A stretch of DNA of 64,000 nt from Methylobacterium sp. J-030 (GCF_022829545.1 NZ_JAKSYM010000172.1:20519-84518); one strand, 5' to 3'; positions 42,622-52,065 are shown, counted from the stretch's first letter. A program made the numbers and translations. The notes: generated from the letters alone by a model not told the origin.

Positions 42622-45600
42622 TCAGGCATCGGCGCCCTCCTGCACCCGGGCGGGGCGAACCGGCGCCGTCCCGCCCGTCCGCCCCGGCAGGCGCAGGCCC
42701 GCCACCCAGGGATAGACGGCCGGCAGGACCACCAGCGTCAGCAGGGTCGCCGAGATCAGCCCGCCGATCACCACGGTGGCGAGCGGGCGCTGCACCTCGG
42801 CGCCCGCGCTGGTGGACAGGGCCATCGGCAGGAAGCCCAACGCCGCCACCAGGGCCGTCATCATCACCGGGCGCAGCCGCATCTCGGCCGCGCGCGTCGC
42901 CGCCTCCCGGGGCCCGAGGCCGGTCGCCTCCAGGTCGCGGATGTAGCTCGTCAGCACGACGCCGTTCAGGATCGCGATGCCGAAGGTCGCGATGAAGCCG
43001 ATCGCCGCCGAGATCGAGAACGGCATGTCGCGCAAGGTCAGCGCCAGGATGCCGCCGGTGGCGGCCACCGGCACGTTGAGGAAGATCAGCCCGGCGAGGC
43101 GGATGTCGCCGAACATCATCACCAGCAGGACGAGAATCGCCGCGAGCGCCGCGGGCACCACCACTGTGAGCCTGGCGGTCGCCTCCTGCAGGTTCTGGAA
43201 CTGCCCGCTCCAGACCAGGGAATAGCGCGGCGGCAGCGTCACCTGCCGGGCGACGGCGGCCTTGGCGGCATCCACGAAGCTCTGGACGTCCCGGCCGCGG
43301 ACATTCGCCTGCACGGAGATCCGCCGCTGCAGGCGCTCGCGGCTGATCTGCGCCGGACCGGAGGCCACGTCCACGCTGGCGACCATCGACAGCGGCACCA
43401 TCATCCGGCTGCCCGCCTCCCGGCCCGGATCGCCGCCGCCGGACCGGCCGACCGGCAGGGCGCGGATCCGCTCGAGGTCGCTGCGGTCGGCCGGGTCCAG
43501 CCGGACCACGATCTCGGTGATCGAGTTGTCGTCGCCGTAGACGACGCCGCTGGTGCGGCCGCCGATGCTCTCGACCATGTCGAGCACATCCGACACGTTG
43601 ATGCCGTAGCGGGCCGCCTTGGCCCGGTCGACCTGGATCGTGAGCGCCGGCATGCCGGCCTGCGCCTCGGCCTTCACGTCGGCTGCCCCGTCGATCCCGG
43701 AGACGGTGCGCACGATGGCGTCGGCCGTGTCCTTGAGGGTCTTCAGGTCGTCGCCGTAGAGGCTGATCGCCACGTCGCCGCGCACGCCCTCCAGCAGGTC
43801 GTCCATGCGCATCTGGATCGGCTGGGAGAAGGTGTAGGCCACCCCCGGCACCTCCTCCTTGAGGCGCTTGTCGAAGGCCGCCACGAGGCCCTCCTGCGTG
43901 TCGGCGGTCGTCCAGGTGTCGGGATCGGTGAGGGTGATGAAGCTGTCGGTCGATTCGACGCCCATCGGGTCGGTCGGGATCTCGGCGCTGCCGGTGAGCG
44001 AGACGACGCGCTTCACCTCCGGGAACGATTTCAGCACCCGCTCGATACGGGTCACCGTGGCGAGCGAGGCGGAGAGATCGATGCCGGGCAGCTTCTCGGA
44101 GGTGATCACGATCGAGCCCTCCGACAGTTTCGGCAGGAACTCGCCGCCGAGGCGCGTCGCCAGCACGCAGGAGCCGGCGAACAGGGCGAGCGTCGCCAGC
44201 ACGGTCGCCAGGGCGTGGCGCTCGGCCGCCCTCAGCAGCGGCGTATAGGCGGCCCGCATCCAATGGACGAGGCGCGTCTCGCGCTCGCCGACGCCGCGGC
44301 CGGCGAGGAAGATCGCGGCGAGCGCCGGCATCAGCGTCATGGTGACGACGAGCGAGCCCGACAGGGCCAGGATCACGGTCAGCGCCATCGGCACGAACAT
44401 CTTGCCGGCCACGCCCTCCAGCGCGAGGATCGGCACGTAGACCAGGATGATGATCGCCACCGCGAACATCACGGGCTTGGCCACCTCGGCGGCGGCGTCC
44501 CGGATCAGGTCTTCGGGCGGCCGGTCCGGATGCGTGCCGCGGGCGCGCAGGACGTTCTCGACCATCACCACCGCCCCGTCGACGATCAGGCCGAAATCGA
44601 TGGCCCCCAGGCTCATCAGGTTGCCCGACAGGCCGAGCAGCCGCATGCCCGCGAAGGCCATCAGCATCGCGAGCGGGATCGCGGCGGCCACGATCAGGCC
44701 GGCGCGGAGATTGCCGAGGAGCAGCAGCAGGACCACGATGACGAGAACCGCGCCTTCGAGGAGGTTGTGCTCCACGGTGTGGATCGTGCGGTCCACCAGC
44801 GCGCTGCGGTCGTAATAGGGGACGATCTCCATGCCCGGCGGCAATTGCGGGCGCAGCGCGTCGATGGTCTTCTTGACCTCTCCGACCACCGCGCTGGCGT
44901 TGTCGCCGAGCTGCATCAGCGCGATGCCGACGACCGTCTCGCCCGCCGCGTCGTGCGTCACCGCCCCGAGCCGGACCTTTGGCGCCTCCAGCACCGTCCC
45001 CAGGGTCCCCATGGTCACCGGCACGCCGCCGGGCCCCGTGGCGACGACGATGTTGGCGATGTCCTCCGGCCCCTTGGCGAGGCCGAGGCCGCGGATCGTC
45101 TCCTGCTGGTCGTTGTGCTCGATATAGGCGCCGCCGCGGGCGGCGTTGTTGTCGGCGAGCGCCGTGAAGACCTGGGCGAGGCCGACGCCGTAGCGGCGGA
45201 GCGCGTCGGCCGAGACCCGGACCTCGTAGGTCGGCATCTGCCCGCCGTAGATGTTCACGTCGGCGATGCCGGGGGTGAGCTTCAGCTTCGGCGCGATCGT
45301 CCATTGCAGGGTGCGGCGGAGCTGCATCGGCGTGTAGGCGGGCCCGCGCAGCTCGAACTGGTAGATCTCGCCGAGCCCCGTCGCCATCGGGCCCATCTGC
45401 GGGTCGCCGACGCCGGCCGGCATCATGCTCCTGGCCGCCGGCAGGCGCTGGAAGACCTGGGCCCGCGCCTCCGTGATCGGCACGCCGTCCGCGAAGGTGA
45501 CGTAGACCGCCGAAACCCCGGCCCGCGAGGTCGAGCGGATCCCGGTGAGGCTCGGCGCCCCCGCCATGGCGTTCTCCACCGGGAAGGTCACGAGCCGCTC

Positions 45601-45780
45601 GACCTCCAGCGCCCCGAGCCCCGGCGACAGGGTCAGGATCATCACCTGCTTGGGCGAGATGTCCGGCACCGCGTCGATCGACAGGCCTTCGAGGTTGGCC
45701 ACGCCCCCCGCGGCGGCGGCGAGCGCGATCATCAGGACGAGGAACCGGCGGCGGATCAGGAGGGCGAACCAGGTCTTCAC
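42622..45780 (-). CDS. Heavy-metal efflux RND transporter (CzcA/CnrA type)
   Basis: Inner-membrane pump of 1052 aa, standard length. N-terminal membrane segment RFLVLMIALAAAAGG; docking domains with PVENAMAG; fourth membrane helix with DFGLIVDGAVVMVEN, the proton-relay pattern (DFG, DGA, EN) of the divalent-cation HME subfamilies that export Co, Zn, Cd or Ni, unlike the monovalent Cu/Ag type. A second half repeat follows. It forms an operon with the adaptor gene eight bases upstream. Metal specificity is inferred from that motif. Confidence 0.92.
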   Translation of the reverse strand: MKTWFALLIRRRFLVLMIALAAAAGGVANLEGLSIDAVPDISPKQVMILTLSPGLGALEVERLVTFPVENAMAGAPSLTGIRSTSRAGVSAVYVTFADGVPITEARAQVFQRLPAARSMMPAGVGDPQMGPMATGLGEIYQFELRGPAYTPMQLRRTLQWTIAPKLKLTPGIADVNIYGGQMPTYEVRVSADALRRYGVGLAQVFTALADNNAARGGAYIEHNDQQETIRGLGLAKGPEDIANIVVATGPGGVPVTMGTLGTVLEAPKVRLGAVTHDAAGETVVGIALMQLGDNASAVVGEVKKTIDALRPQLPPGMEIVPYYDRSALVDRTIHTVEHNLLEGAVLVIVVLLLLLGNLRAGLIVAAAIPLAMLMAFAGMRLLGLSGNLMSLGAIDFGLIVDGAVVMVENVLRARGTHPDRPPEDLIRDAAAEVAKPVMFAVAIIILVYVPILALEGVAGKMFVPMALTVILALSGSLVVTMTLMPALAAIFLAGRGVGERETRLVHWMRAAYTPLLRAAERHALATVLATLALFAGSCVLATRLGGEFLPKLSEGSIVITSEKLPGIDLSASLATVTRIERVLKSFPEVKRVVSLTGSAEIPTDPMGVESTDSFITLTDPDTWTTADTQEGLVAAFDKRLKEEVPGVAYTFSQPIQMRMDDLLEGVRGDVAISLYGDDLKTLKDTADAIVRTVSGIDGAADVKAEAQAGMPALTIQVDRAKAARYGINVSDVLDMVESIGGRTSGVVYGDDNSITEIVVRLDPADRSDLERIRALPVGRSGGGDPGREAGSRMMVPLSMVASVDVASGPAQISRERLQRRISVQANVRGRDVQSFVDAAKAAVARQVTLPPRYSLVWSGQFQNLQEATARLTVVVPAALAAILVLLVMMFGDIRLAGLIFLNVPVAATGGILALTLRDMPFSISAAIGFIATFGIAILNGVVLTSYIRDLEATGLGPREAATRAAEMRLRPVMMTALVAALGFLPMALSTSAGAEVQRPLATVVIGGLISATLLTLVVLPAVYPWVAGLRLPGRTGGTAPVRPARVQEGADA

Positions 45781-45787
45781 GGCCGCC

Positions 45788-47131
45788 TCAATCCGTCGAG
45801 CCGAGCAGGCTGCGCAGCAGGATCGCCTTGAGCCCGAAGCTGCCCTTCGTCGCCACGGTCTCGCCGGCCGCGACGCCGCTCCGCACCTCGACCCAGTCGG
45901 AGCGCTGGATCCCGAGCGTCAGGGCGCGCCGCTCGAACCGGTCCTCGGCCACGCGCACGAAGGCGATCGGCCCCTGCTCGGTCTGCTGGATCGCGGCCGC
46001 CGGGACCGTGACGCCGTCCCGGCCGAGATCCGCCGCGATCGTGACCGAGACGAACATGTTGGCGCGCAGCAGATCGCCCGGGTTGTCGAGCTCGATCCGG
46101 GCGGGGGCCGTGTTGGTGGCCGGATCCAGGGCGGCGTTCACCGAGCGGACCCGGCCCTCGAGGGGGGCCTGACCCGGGATCGGGCTCTCCACCGAGGCGG
46201 TGTCGCCGGCCTTCACACGCCCGATATCGGGCCCGTAGAGGCTGGCCAGCACGAGGATGCGGGCCGGGTCGGCGACCGTGAACGCGTCGCGGGTGGTGTC
46301 GACGACCTCGCCCAGGGTCACGCCGACGCTGGTCACGACCCCGGCGATCGGGGTCGTGACCGCGCTGGTTCCGGGGGCGCCCCCCCCGGTCGGGGCGAGG
46401 CGCTGGTACTGCGCCCGGTACATCTCGGCATTGGCCTGTGCCGACTTCACCGCCGCCTGCGCCTTGGCGAGATCGACCTGGCGCCGCTCCACCTCGGCCT
46501 GGGCGACGCCGCCGAACTTGAGCTGCTCCTGGCCGCGCTTGAGCTGCAGCGCCGCCACCGCCTCGGAGGCCTGCGCCTCGCCCAGCGACGCCTGCGCGGC
46601 GAGGTAGCCGTTGCGCGCATCCAGGAGGCCGGCGGCGTCGAGGGTCGCCAGGGTCTCGCCCGCCTCGACCCGGTCGCCGGGCTGGACCGCGAGGCTCAGC
46701 ACCCGCCCCTGGGTGCGCGGCTTGAGATGGGTCACCCGCCGCTCGTCGAAGGCGACCGTGCCGGGGACGCGCACCGGCAGCACGATCCGGCGGGTCTCGG
46801 CCGTCCCGAAGGCGAGATCGATCCGCGTCCGCCCCGCCCCATCGAGGGTGACGCGATCGGGGTTCTCGGGCGCCGCATCGGATCTGTCGGTCTCCGCCGC
46901 CGGCGTGCTCGGCGCGGGCGGGGCAAGGCCCAGCGCGGCGAGGAGGGGCGCCCGCTCGATCCAGCCCGCGGCCGCGAGGCCGGCCAGGGCCAGGAGGAGG
47001 AGCACGCGGACGCCGCCGCGGCGGCGCGGCGGGACCGAGGGGGGCCGGGCGGCCACCCCATAGTCCGGGCCCTCCGGCTCGACCGCCTCGGCCTCGGTGG
47101 TGCGGGCGTGCGATTCCGCGTTCAGCGTCAT
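45788..47131 (-). CDS. RND efflux periplasmic adaptor (CzcB/HlyD type)
   Basis: Membrane-fusion protein of 447 aa. A single N-terminal membrane anchor (VRVLLLLALAGLAAAGW near 50-66), a barrel-sandwich/lipoyl part (LSLAVQPGDRVEAGETLATL), a coiled-coil hairpin (QASEAVAALQLKRGQEQLKF), the second lipoyl half (TTPIAGVVTSVGVTLGEV) and beta-barrel. No His-rich metal-binding extension is seen at the N-terminus. It links the RND pump to an outer membrane channel, but no CzcC-like gene is in the window. ATG 47131 is chosen over GTG 47143. Confidence 0.9.
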   Translation of the reverse strand: MTLNAESHARTTEAEAVEPEGPDYGVAARPPSVPPRRRGGVRVLLLLALAGLAAAGWIERAPLLAALGLAPPAPSTPAAETDRSDAAPENPDRVTLDGAGRTRIDLAFGTAETRRIVLPVRVPGTVAFDERRVTHLKPRTQGRVLSLAVQPGDRVEAGETLATLDAAGLLDARNGYLAAQASLGEAQASEAVAALQLKRGQEQLKFGGVAQAEVERRQVDLAKAQAAVKSAQANAEMYRAQYQRLAPTGGGAPGTSAVTTPIAGVVTSVGVTLGEVVDTTRDAFTVADPARILVLASLYGPDIGRVKAGDTASVESPIPGQAPLEGRVRSVNAALDPATNTAPARIELDNPGDLLRANMFVSVTIAADLGRDGVTVPAAAIQQTEQGPIAFVRVAEDRFERRALTLGIQRSDWVEVRSGVAAGETVATKGSFGLKAILLRSLLGSTD

Positions 47132-47165
47132 CGGCGCGCGCACCGATCGCCGGGGATGGGCCGGC

Positions 47166-47363
47166 TCATGCGTCGAGCCCCGGGCGCAGCACCTCGTCGC
47201 TGACGAAGCGCCCGGTCTCGACCTCGCGGACCACCACCTCGAAACCCTCGCTGCGGAGTTCCTTCAGCCGGTCCACCGAGACGTAGCTGCGCGTCTCCAC
47301 GTCGTAGAGACGGGACTGGGCGTAGCGGTTGATCAGGCGCCGGGGACGCTTCTTCCTAGGCAT
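47166..47363 (-). CDS. PhaR-N-type mini-protein, 65 aa
   Basis: The sequence LINRYAQSRLYDVETRSYVS with LKELRSEGFEVVVREVETG matches the N-terminal DNA/PHB-binding domain of the polyhydroxyalkanoate regulator PhaR, but it ends after that domain; full PhaR is about 190 aa. Start ATG 47363. It lies 34 bases upstream of the adaptor gene and runs in the same direction, so it may be co-transcribed. A small regulator is plausible; its target is unknown. Confidence 0.8.
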   Translation of the reverse strand: MPRKKRPRRLINRYAQSRLYDVETRSYVSVDRLKELRSEGFEVVVREVETGRFVSDEVLRPGLDA

Positions 47364-47711
47364 GCGCGGTGCCCGTCGAATGGTGACGGACGGCCGCGCG
47401 CTCTACCCCTTTCCCCCGCAGAGGGGGGAGGGAGCGATGCGGAACCGCCCGCCCTTCCCCGCGAACGGAGATGCAGGGATCCGCAAGGCGAGCCCAACGG
47501 GGCGCACGCGTTCCGCGGGGCGGGATCTGCATAGGACAATCCGGTGAGACGCAATCGGGCCGTGAAACCGGCGCCGGTACGCGCTAGAGTCATTCTAATA
47601 TTTCGGGCGAAGCCGATACGGCGCCACTAAATTCGGGTTCACACTCGTGCACCCACCGGGACCGGCGGCGCGAAGTGCGGCACAGTGAGAACCGGTCGGA
47701 GGCGTGGGCGC
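47364..47711. promoter_or_regulatory. Divergent promoter region of efflux operon and two-component system 2
   Basis: 348 bases separating leftward PhaR-N/CzcBA genes from rightward regulator genes. Contains G/C-run palindromic sequence near 47405-47440 and an AT-richer patch at 47590-47640. No exact operator repeat could be singled out. Confidence 0.4.
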
Positions 47712-48389
47712 GTGGCACGGGTGCTGCTGATCGAGGATGATGCGGAAACCGCCGGGGTCGTGCTCGACGACCTGCGCGGGCGCGGTCACGCGGTCACCTG
47801 GACGGCGACCGGCCCCGACGGTGCGCTGGCGGCCCGGGACGGTGCCTGGGGCGCGATCATCCTTGACCGGATGCTGCCCGGCCAGGACGGGCTCGGCGTC
47901 CTTCAGGACCTCCGGCGTGACGGGGACCGGACCCCGGCCCTGGTCCTCAGCGCCCTCGGCGACGTGGACGAGCGGATCCGCGGCCTGCGCGCGGGCGGGG
48001 ACGATTACCTCGCCAAGCCCTTCGCCCTGGGCGAACTCGCCGCGCGGATCGAGGCGCTGCTCCGGCGCCCGGTGGACAGCCGCGAGACCCTGCTGCGGGT
48101 CGGCAGCCTGGAGATCGACCTGATCGCCGGGACCGGCCGGCGCGGGGCGCGCGACCTCGAATTGCTGCCGCGCGAACTGAAGCTCCTCGCCTACCTGATG
48201 CGCGCGCCCGGCCAGATCGTCACCCGGGCGATGCTGTTCGAGGAGGTCTGGAACTACCGGTTCACCCCGAAATCGAACCTGATCGACGTCCATCTCGGAC
48301 GCCTGCGCCGCAAGCTCGACGCCTGCGGCGGGCCGCCCCTGATCCAGAACATGCGCGGCCTCGGCTTCACCTTCACGCCCGATGACTGA
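47712..48389 (+). CDS. OmpR-family response regulator 2
   Basis: Protein of 225 aa: acidic pair in LIEDDAE, phosphoacceptor D in IILDRMLPGQDG, K in AKPFALG, then a winged-helix domain (PRELKLLAYLMR, then NLIDVHLGRLRRKLD). The GTG start at 47712 follows a ggaggcg ribosome-binding site; GTG 47685 is in frame. It overlaps the kinase gene by eight bases. Being divergent from the metal pump operon, it is the better candidate for its regulator. Confidence 0.92.
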   Translation: MARVLLIEDDAETAGVVLDDLRGRGHAVTWTATGPDGALAARDGAWGAIILDRMLPGQDGLGVLQDLRRDGDRTPALVLSALGDVDERIRGLRAGGDDYLAKPFALGELAARIEALLRRPVDSRETLLRVGSLEIDLIAGTGRRGARDLELLPRELKLLAYLMRAPGQIVTRAMLFEEVWNYRFTPKSNLIDVHLGRLRRKLDACGGPPLIQNMRGLGFTFTPDD

Positions 48390-49746
48390 TCTCCTGCGCT
48401 CCACGACCGTGCGCTGGGCGCTCGGGATCGCCCTGTGGTCGGTGCTGCTGGCGCTGACGATGTTCGCCTTCATCTACTGGCAGACGGCGGCCTACCTGCG
48501 CGAGGAGCTGGCCGAGACGCTGCGGCTCGAAGTCCGCGCGGCCGCCGCCGACCCGGCCTCCGCGGCTTTGCGGGTCGACACCTGGACCGCCATGGACCTG
48601 CACGCCACCCATTACGGCGGCCTGTTCGGCCCGGAGGGCGCGCGCCGGGCCGGCAACCTCGATGCGATGCCCGATCGGCTCGCCCGCGACGGGGACGCCT
48701 ACCGCGTGAGCGCCACCGTGCAGGTCGCGGAACACAGGCTCGCCGACGAGATCTGGGCGGCCGCCCTGCCGCTGCCCGACGGCAGCACCGTGGTGATCGC
48801 CCACGATTCCGACGAGATCGACCGCGTGCGGGTGACGACCCTGCGCGCGCTCGGCCTCGGGCTGGTGCCGACGCTGGCCCTGTCGGGGCTCGGCGGGCTG
48901 CTGCTCGCGCGGCGGGGGCGGCGGCGGCTCGCCGTCACCGAGGCGGCGCTCGCCGAGGTGATGCGCGGCGACCTGGGCCGGCGCCTGCCGGTCGGCAACC
49001 GGGGCGACGAGTTCGACCGGCTGGCCGCCAACGTGAACCGGATGCTCGACGAGATCGAGCACCTGATGGGCGAGGTCCGCAGCGTCGGCGACGCGATCGC
49101 CCACGACCTGCGCACGCCGCTGACCCGGCTGCGCGCCCGGCTGGAGCGCAGCCGGGCGCAGGCCCGGACGGTGGAGGAGTTCCACGAGACGATCGACCAG
49201 GGCCTCGCCTGGATCGACCAGACCCTCGCCATGGTGACGGCGGTGCTGCGGATCGGTGCGATGGAAGAGGGCCGCCGCACGGCCTTCGCGCCGGTCGATC
49301 TCGGTGAGCTGGCCGCGGCGGCCCTGGATCTGTTCGAGCCTTTGGCCGAGGAGAAGGGCGTGCGGCTGACCCTGGCTTGCGGGCCGGGAGCCCAGGCGAT
49401 CCATGGCGACCGCGACCTCTGCTTCGAAGCTCTGTCGAACCTCCTCGACAACGCCCTGAAGTTCACGCCCCAGGGGGGCGCGGTATGCGTGCGGCTGACC
49501 CGCCAGGGCGGTGGAGTCAGCCTCGCCGTGGAGGATACGGGACCGGGCCTGCCCGCGACGGAGCGCGGCAAGATCTTCCAGCGCTTCTACCGCTCGGAAG
49601 TCGCCCGCCAGACCCAGGGCAACGGCCTTGGGCTGAGCCTCGTGGCCGCGATCGCCAAGCTCCACGACGCGACCGTCAGCGTCCATCCGGCCGCGACCGG
49701 CGGCTGCCGGTTCGACCTGATCTTTCCCGCTGCGGCGGCCGTCTGA
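48382..49746 (+). CDS. Sensor histidine kinase 2
   Basis: Membrane kinase of 454 aa. First membrane helix at about 11-35 (ALGIALWSVLLALTMFAF), a periplasmic domain of about 115 residues, second helix near 150-175 (ALGLGLVPTLALSGLGG), HAMP, H box AIAHDLRTPLTRL, N box NLLDNALKFT, G1 EDTGPGLP, G2 GNGLGLSL. All active residues are intact. It is paired with the regulator upstream. No Cys/His-rich metal site is visible in the periplasmic part. Confidence 0.92.
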   Translation: MTDLLRSTTVRWALGIALWSVLLALTMFAFIYWQTAAYLREELAETLRLEVRAAAADPASAALRVDTWTAMDLHATHYGGLFGPEGARRAGNLDAMPDRLARDGDAYRVSATVQVAEHRLADEIWAAALPLPDGSTVVIAHDSDEIDRVRVTTLRALGLGLVPTLALSGLGGLLLARRGRRRLAVTEAALAEVMRGDLGRRLPVGNRGDEFDRLAANVNRMLDEIEHLMGEVRSVGDAIAHDLRTPLTRLRARLERSRAQARTVEEFHETIDQGLAWIDQTLAMVTAVLRIGAMEEGRRTAFAPVDLGELAAAALDLFEPLAEEKGVRLTLACGPGAQAIHGDRDLCFEALSNLLDNALKFTPQGGAVCVRLTRQGGGVSLAVEDTGPGLPATERGKIFQRFYRSEVARQTQGNGLGLSLVAAIAKLHDATVSVHPAATGGCRFDLIFPAAAAV

Positions 49747-49965
49747 GGCAAGCCCGGGTCGGGACGGAGAGATCCGCTCGCGAGACCGTGACACGGGCTG
49801 CCGGTCCGCGCGCGTCCCGACCTGCGCGGCGCGCGCCTCAACATGGCCGAACTTTAATCAAATGGACATGCGACCAACAAGTCCAATGAATATTATATGA
49901 ACACGCGAGGAACGAGATCGATACATCCGAAGATCTTGCTTTCGGCGCTCAGACGGAGATAGAAG

Positions 49966-50751
49966 ATGGCTTATCGCAAATCCATGGCCGCGGCGCTCGT
50001 GCTCACCACCATCCTCGGCGGGACTGCCTACGCCGCCGAACAGGCCGCCCAGCAGCCCACCGCGCAGACGACGGCGATCGACAAGGATGCGGGCAAGCTC
50101 TCGAAGGACGGCGCGCAGGCGTTCCGTGATCTCCAGCTCACGCGTCTGGCCATCTTCGAGGCGGACCCCGCCCAGGCCAAGGATCTGATCGGCAAGACGC
50201 AGGCGGCCTTCACGAAGGCCAAGACCGATGACGCCGTGTTCACCAAGGCTGAGGCCGATCTCAAGACCCCCGCCGATATGGCCGGCCACAAGGCCATGGC
50301 CCAGTCCGCAACGGCCCAGCCCGCGACGACCAACGCCAAGCCCTCCAAGGATCAGGTCGCCTGGGTGCCGGTGGACGCGCAGCTGACGCTGGGCGACGAT
50401 TTCGTGGCCACGCCCGAGAAGGCCTCGGCGGTGACCGAGGCGAACAAGAATCTCGCCCATGGCGACCAGAAGGGCGCGATCGAGAAGCTCAAGCTCGCCC
50501 ATGTCGACGTGAACTTCACCATGGCGGTGCTGCCGCTCGACAAGACCATCGCCGATGTCAATCAGGCCGCGAGCCTGATCGGGCAGGGCAAGTATTACGA
50601 GGCGAACGCGGTCCTGAAGACCGCCCAGGACGGGATGCGCTTCGACGTGATCGACGCGGTCGCGCTCCCGCAGACGGCCAAGGCCGCGGCGGCGAACACC
50701 GCCGCTCCGATGGCGACCGGCACGGCCACGAGCACCAAGTCCGGCAAGTAA
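49966..50751 (+). CDS. YfdX-family periplasmic protein
   Basis: Exported protein of 261 aa. Signal peptide (SMAAALVLTTILGGTAYA), then the YfdX domain (DAQLTLGDDFVATPEKAS, then ADVNQAASLIGQGKYYEAN) rich in helix. The C-terminus is Ala/Thr/Lys-rich low complexity. YfdX proteins are induced by acid in enterobacteria and have chaperone-like activity; the physiological role in alphaproteobacteria is unclear. It stands alone, 219 bases after the kinase gene. Confidence 0.85.
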   Translation: MAYRKSMAAALVLTTILGGTAYAAEQAAQQPTAQTTAIDKDAGKLSKDGAQAFRDLQLTRLAIFEADPAQAKDLIGKTQAAFTKAKTDDAVFTKAEADLKTPADMAGHKAMAQSATAQPATTNAKPSKDQVAWVPVDAQLTLGDDFVATPEKASAVTEANKNLAHGDQKGAIEKLKLAHVDVNFTMAVLPLDKTIADVNQAASLIGQGKYYEANAVLKTAQDGMRFDVIDAVALPQTAKAAAANTAAPMATGTATSTKSGK

Positions 50752-50757
50752 CCGGCA

Positions 50758-50775
50758 GCCGGGCTCAGGCCCGGC
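50758..50775 (+). terminator. Hairpin after the YfdX gene
   Basis: GCCGGGC and GCCCGGC arms around a short loop start seven bases after the stop codon. No U-run follows. Weak terminator candidate. Confidence 0.4.
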
Positions 50776-51361
50776 CTGCACACCGAGCGCGATTCCGGGC
50801 GCCGCGGACTCATCGGATCACACGGGCCACGGAAGTGGCGCGTGCGACCAGGATCCGCCGCGGCGCGCGTCGTCGCGCCTGGCCTGCTCCTCTGCAGGTT
50901 GAGGCCGGCTTCTGCGCGCGCAGGCAGGCCGCTGCGATCCGACCTCCGTACGGTCTGCACGCCGGAGCGGCGCGCAGGGCCCGGTCCCGTCGACCCGGCA
51001 AGCTACCGCGGTCGCGTCTCCGATGGGCACGCCGCACGGCGCACCCTGAGGACCCGGCGGCCATCCTTCGGGACCGGGGGACGCGGCGTCTGCCGCGCGG
51101 AGCGCGCGATCGGTGGCATGCCATCCTACGTGGCGCCGCTGACGTGCCTGCAACGCGGCAGCCTCGACCTGTCGACCCAGCCCGCGCTCCATCCCTCCGA
51201 CAGCAGCCGGCCCCGGCAAGGCGGCCCGTCGAGGCATGTCCACATCAATGAGCCCGACGTCCTCAAGTGGCCCGAAGACAATACCAAATTCGTGATCGAT
51301 CGATAAGGAACGGGAAACTTCAACAAGACGTCGTGTCAAGCCAAATCAATGGAGACTGATC
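50776..51361. other. Intergenic stretch, no supported gene
   Basis: 586 bases. Several overlapping open frames on both strands exist, all Arg/Pro/Ala-rich without start signals or recognised domains. I see no RNA gene or repeat. Confidence 0.4.
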
Positions 51362-51565
51362 ATGATCAAGACGACGGTGAGCGCCGCCCTCTGCGCGGCC
51401 TTTGTTCTGGCGACCGTCCCGGCCATGGCCGCGCCGAACGAGATGCCGCAGGGGAAGCGGGATGCGATGTCGATGAAGGACACGAAGCACACCATCGCCG
51501 TCCGGAGAAAAGAGAACACGGAAGCCGACAAGAACGTCGACAGCCTGATCAAGAACAGGAAGTGA
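51362..51565 (+). CDS. Small secreted protein, 67 aa
   Basis: Signal peptide (KTTVSAALCAAFVLATVPAM, cleavage after AMA) followed by a 43-residue, very hydrophilic Lys/Asp-rich mature part (MSMKDTKHTIAVRRKENTEA). Periplasmic. No family recognised. Start ATG 51362; a second Met-like codon does not compete. It has no close neighbour in the same direction. Confidence 0.65.
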   Translation: MIKTTVSAALCAAFVLATVPAMAAPNEMPQGKRDAMSMKDTKHTIAVRRKENTEADKNVDSLIKNRK

Positions 51566-51693
51566 CGCGTGCCTCGGGCGCCGCGCTCCAGCGAGCCCGG
51601 CGGCCTCCCGCGTGATCGTACGCCCTCCCGAGGCTCGGCCGCACGGCCCGGAGTGACTCCGTGACGTGCGGCCGAGCCCCCCTCAGGCGACGC

Positions 51694-52038
51694 TCATGTC
51701 GCCGCGGTGATCACCGCCTCGATCAGGACCTGGGGGCCGAGTTCGGCGACGCCGATGGTGGAGCGGCTCGGCAGCAGCTCGGGGGCGAACCAGGCCGTCC
51801 AGGCCGCGTTCATCTCGTCCTTGAGCGCCATGTCGGTGATGTAGAGCGTGGCCGTGAGGATCCGGCTCCTGTCGCTGCCCACCTCGGCGAGCAGCGCGTC
51901 GATCCGCGCCAGGATCTGCTCGGTCTGGCCCCGCATCGGCGCGGAGCGGTCCTCGGCCACGATGCCGCCGAAGTAGAGGACGCCGCCATGCTCCACCACG
52001 CGGTGCATGATGGGCGTGCGGATATGGCGTTCGATCAT
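51694..52038 (-). CDS. Rid-family (RidA/YjgF-like) protein
   Basis: Protein of 114 aa, usual Rid length, with the trimer-core strands GGVLYFGGIVAED, QTEQILARIDALLAE and ILTATLYITDM. RidA proteins hydrolyse reactive imines. The catalytic arginine of archetypal RidA lies in a RS-x-V-x-V-A-R-L stretch; here it reads RSTIGVAEL, so Glu replaces Arg, as in the Rid4-Rid7 groups that lack that activity. It is the last gene of the amine oxidation operon, 27 bases after the DadA-like gene. ATG 52038 is preferred over TTG 52047. Confidence 0.85.
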   Translation of the reverse strand: MIERHIRTPIMHRVVEHGGVLYFGGIVAEDRSAPMRGQTEQILARIDALLAEVGSDRSRILTATLYITDMALKDEMNAAWTAWFAPELLPSRSTIGVAELGPQVLIEAVITAAT

Positions 52039-52065
52039 CGCAAACAAGTCCTCGTGGGTGGAAGA

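Noticed and set aside
42175..45831. Very long plus-strand open frame opposite the RND pump gene
   Set aside because: Its translation is Arg/His/Asp/Gly-rich with no domain, as expected for the antisense of a high-GC gene; the minus strand encodes a full-length RND pump.
45545..47203. Plus-strand 552-codon frame opposite the adaptor gene
   Set aside because: Antisense shadow of the HlyD/CzcB-type gene.
50842..51306. 154-codon plus-strand frame after the YfdX gene
   Set aside because: No motif, unlikely amino-acid composition, competing frames on both strands.
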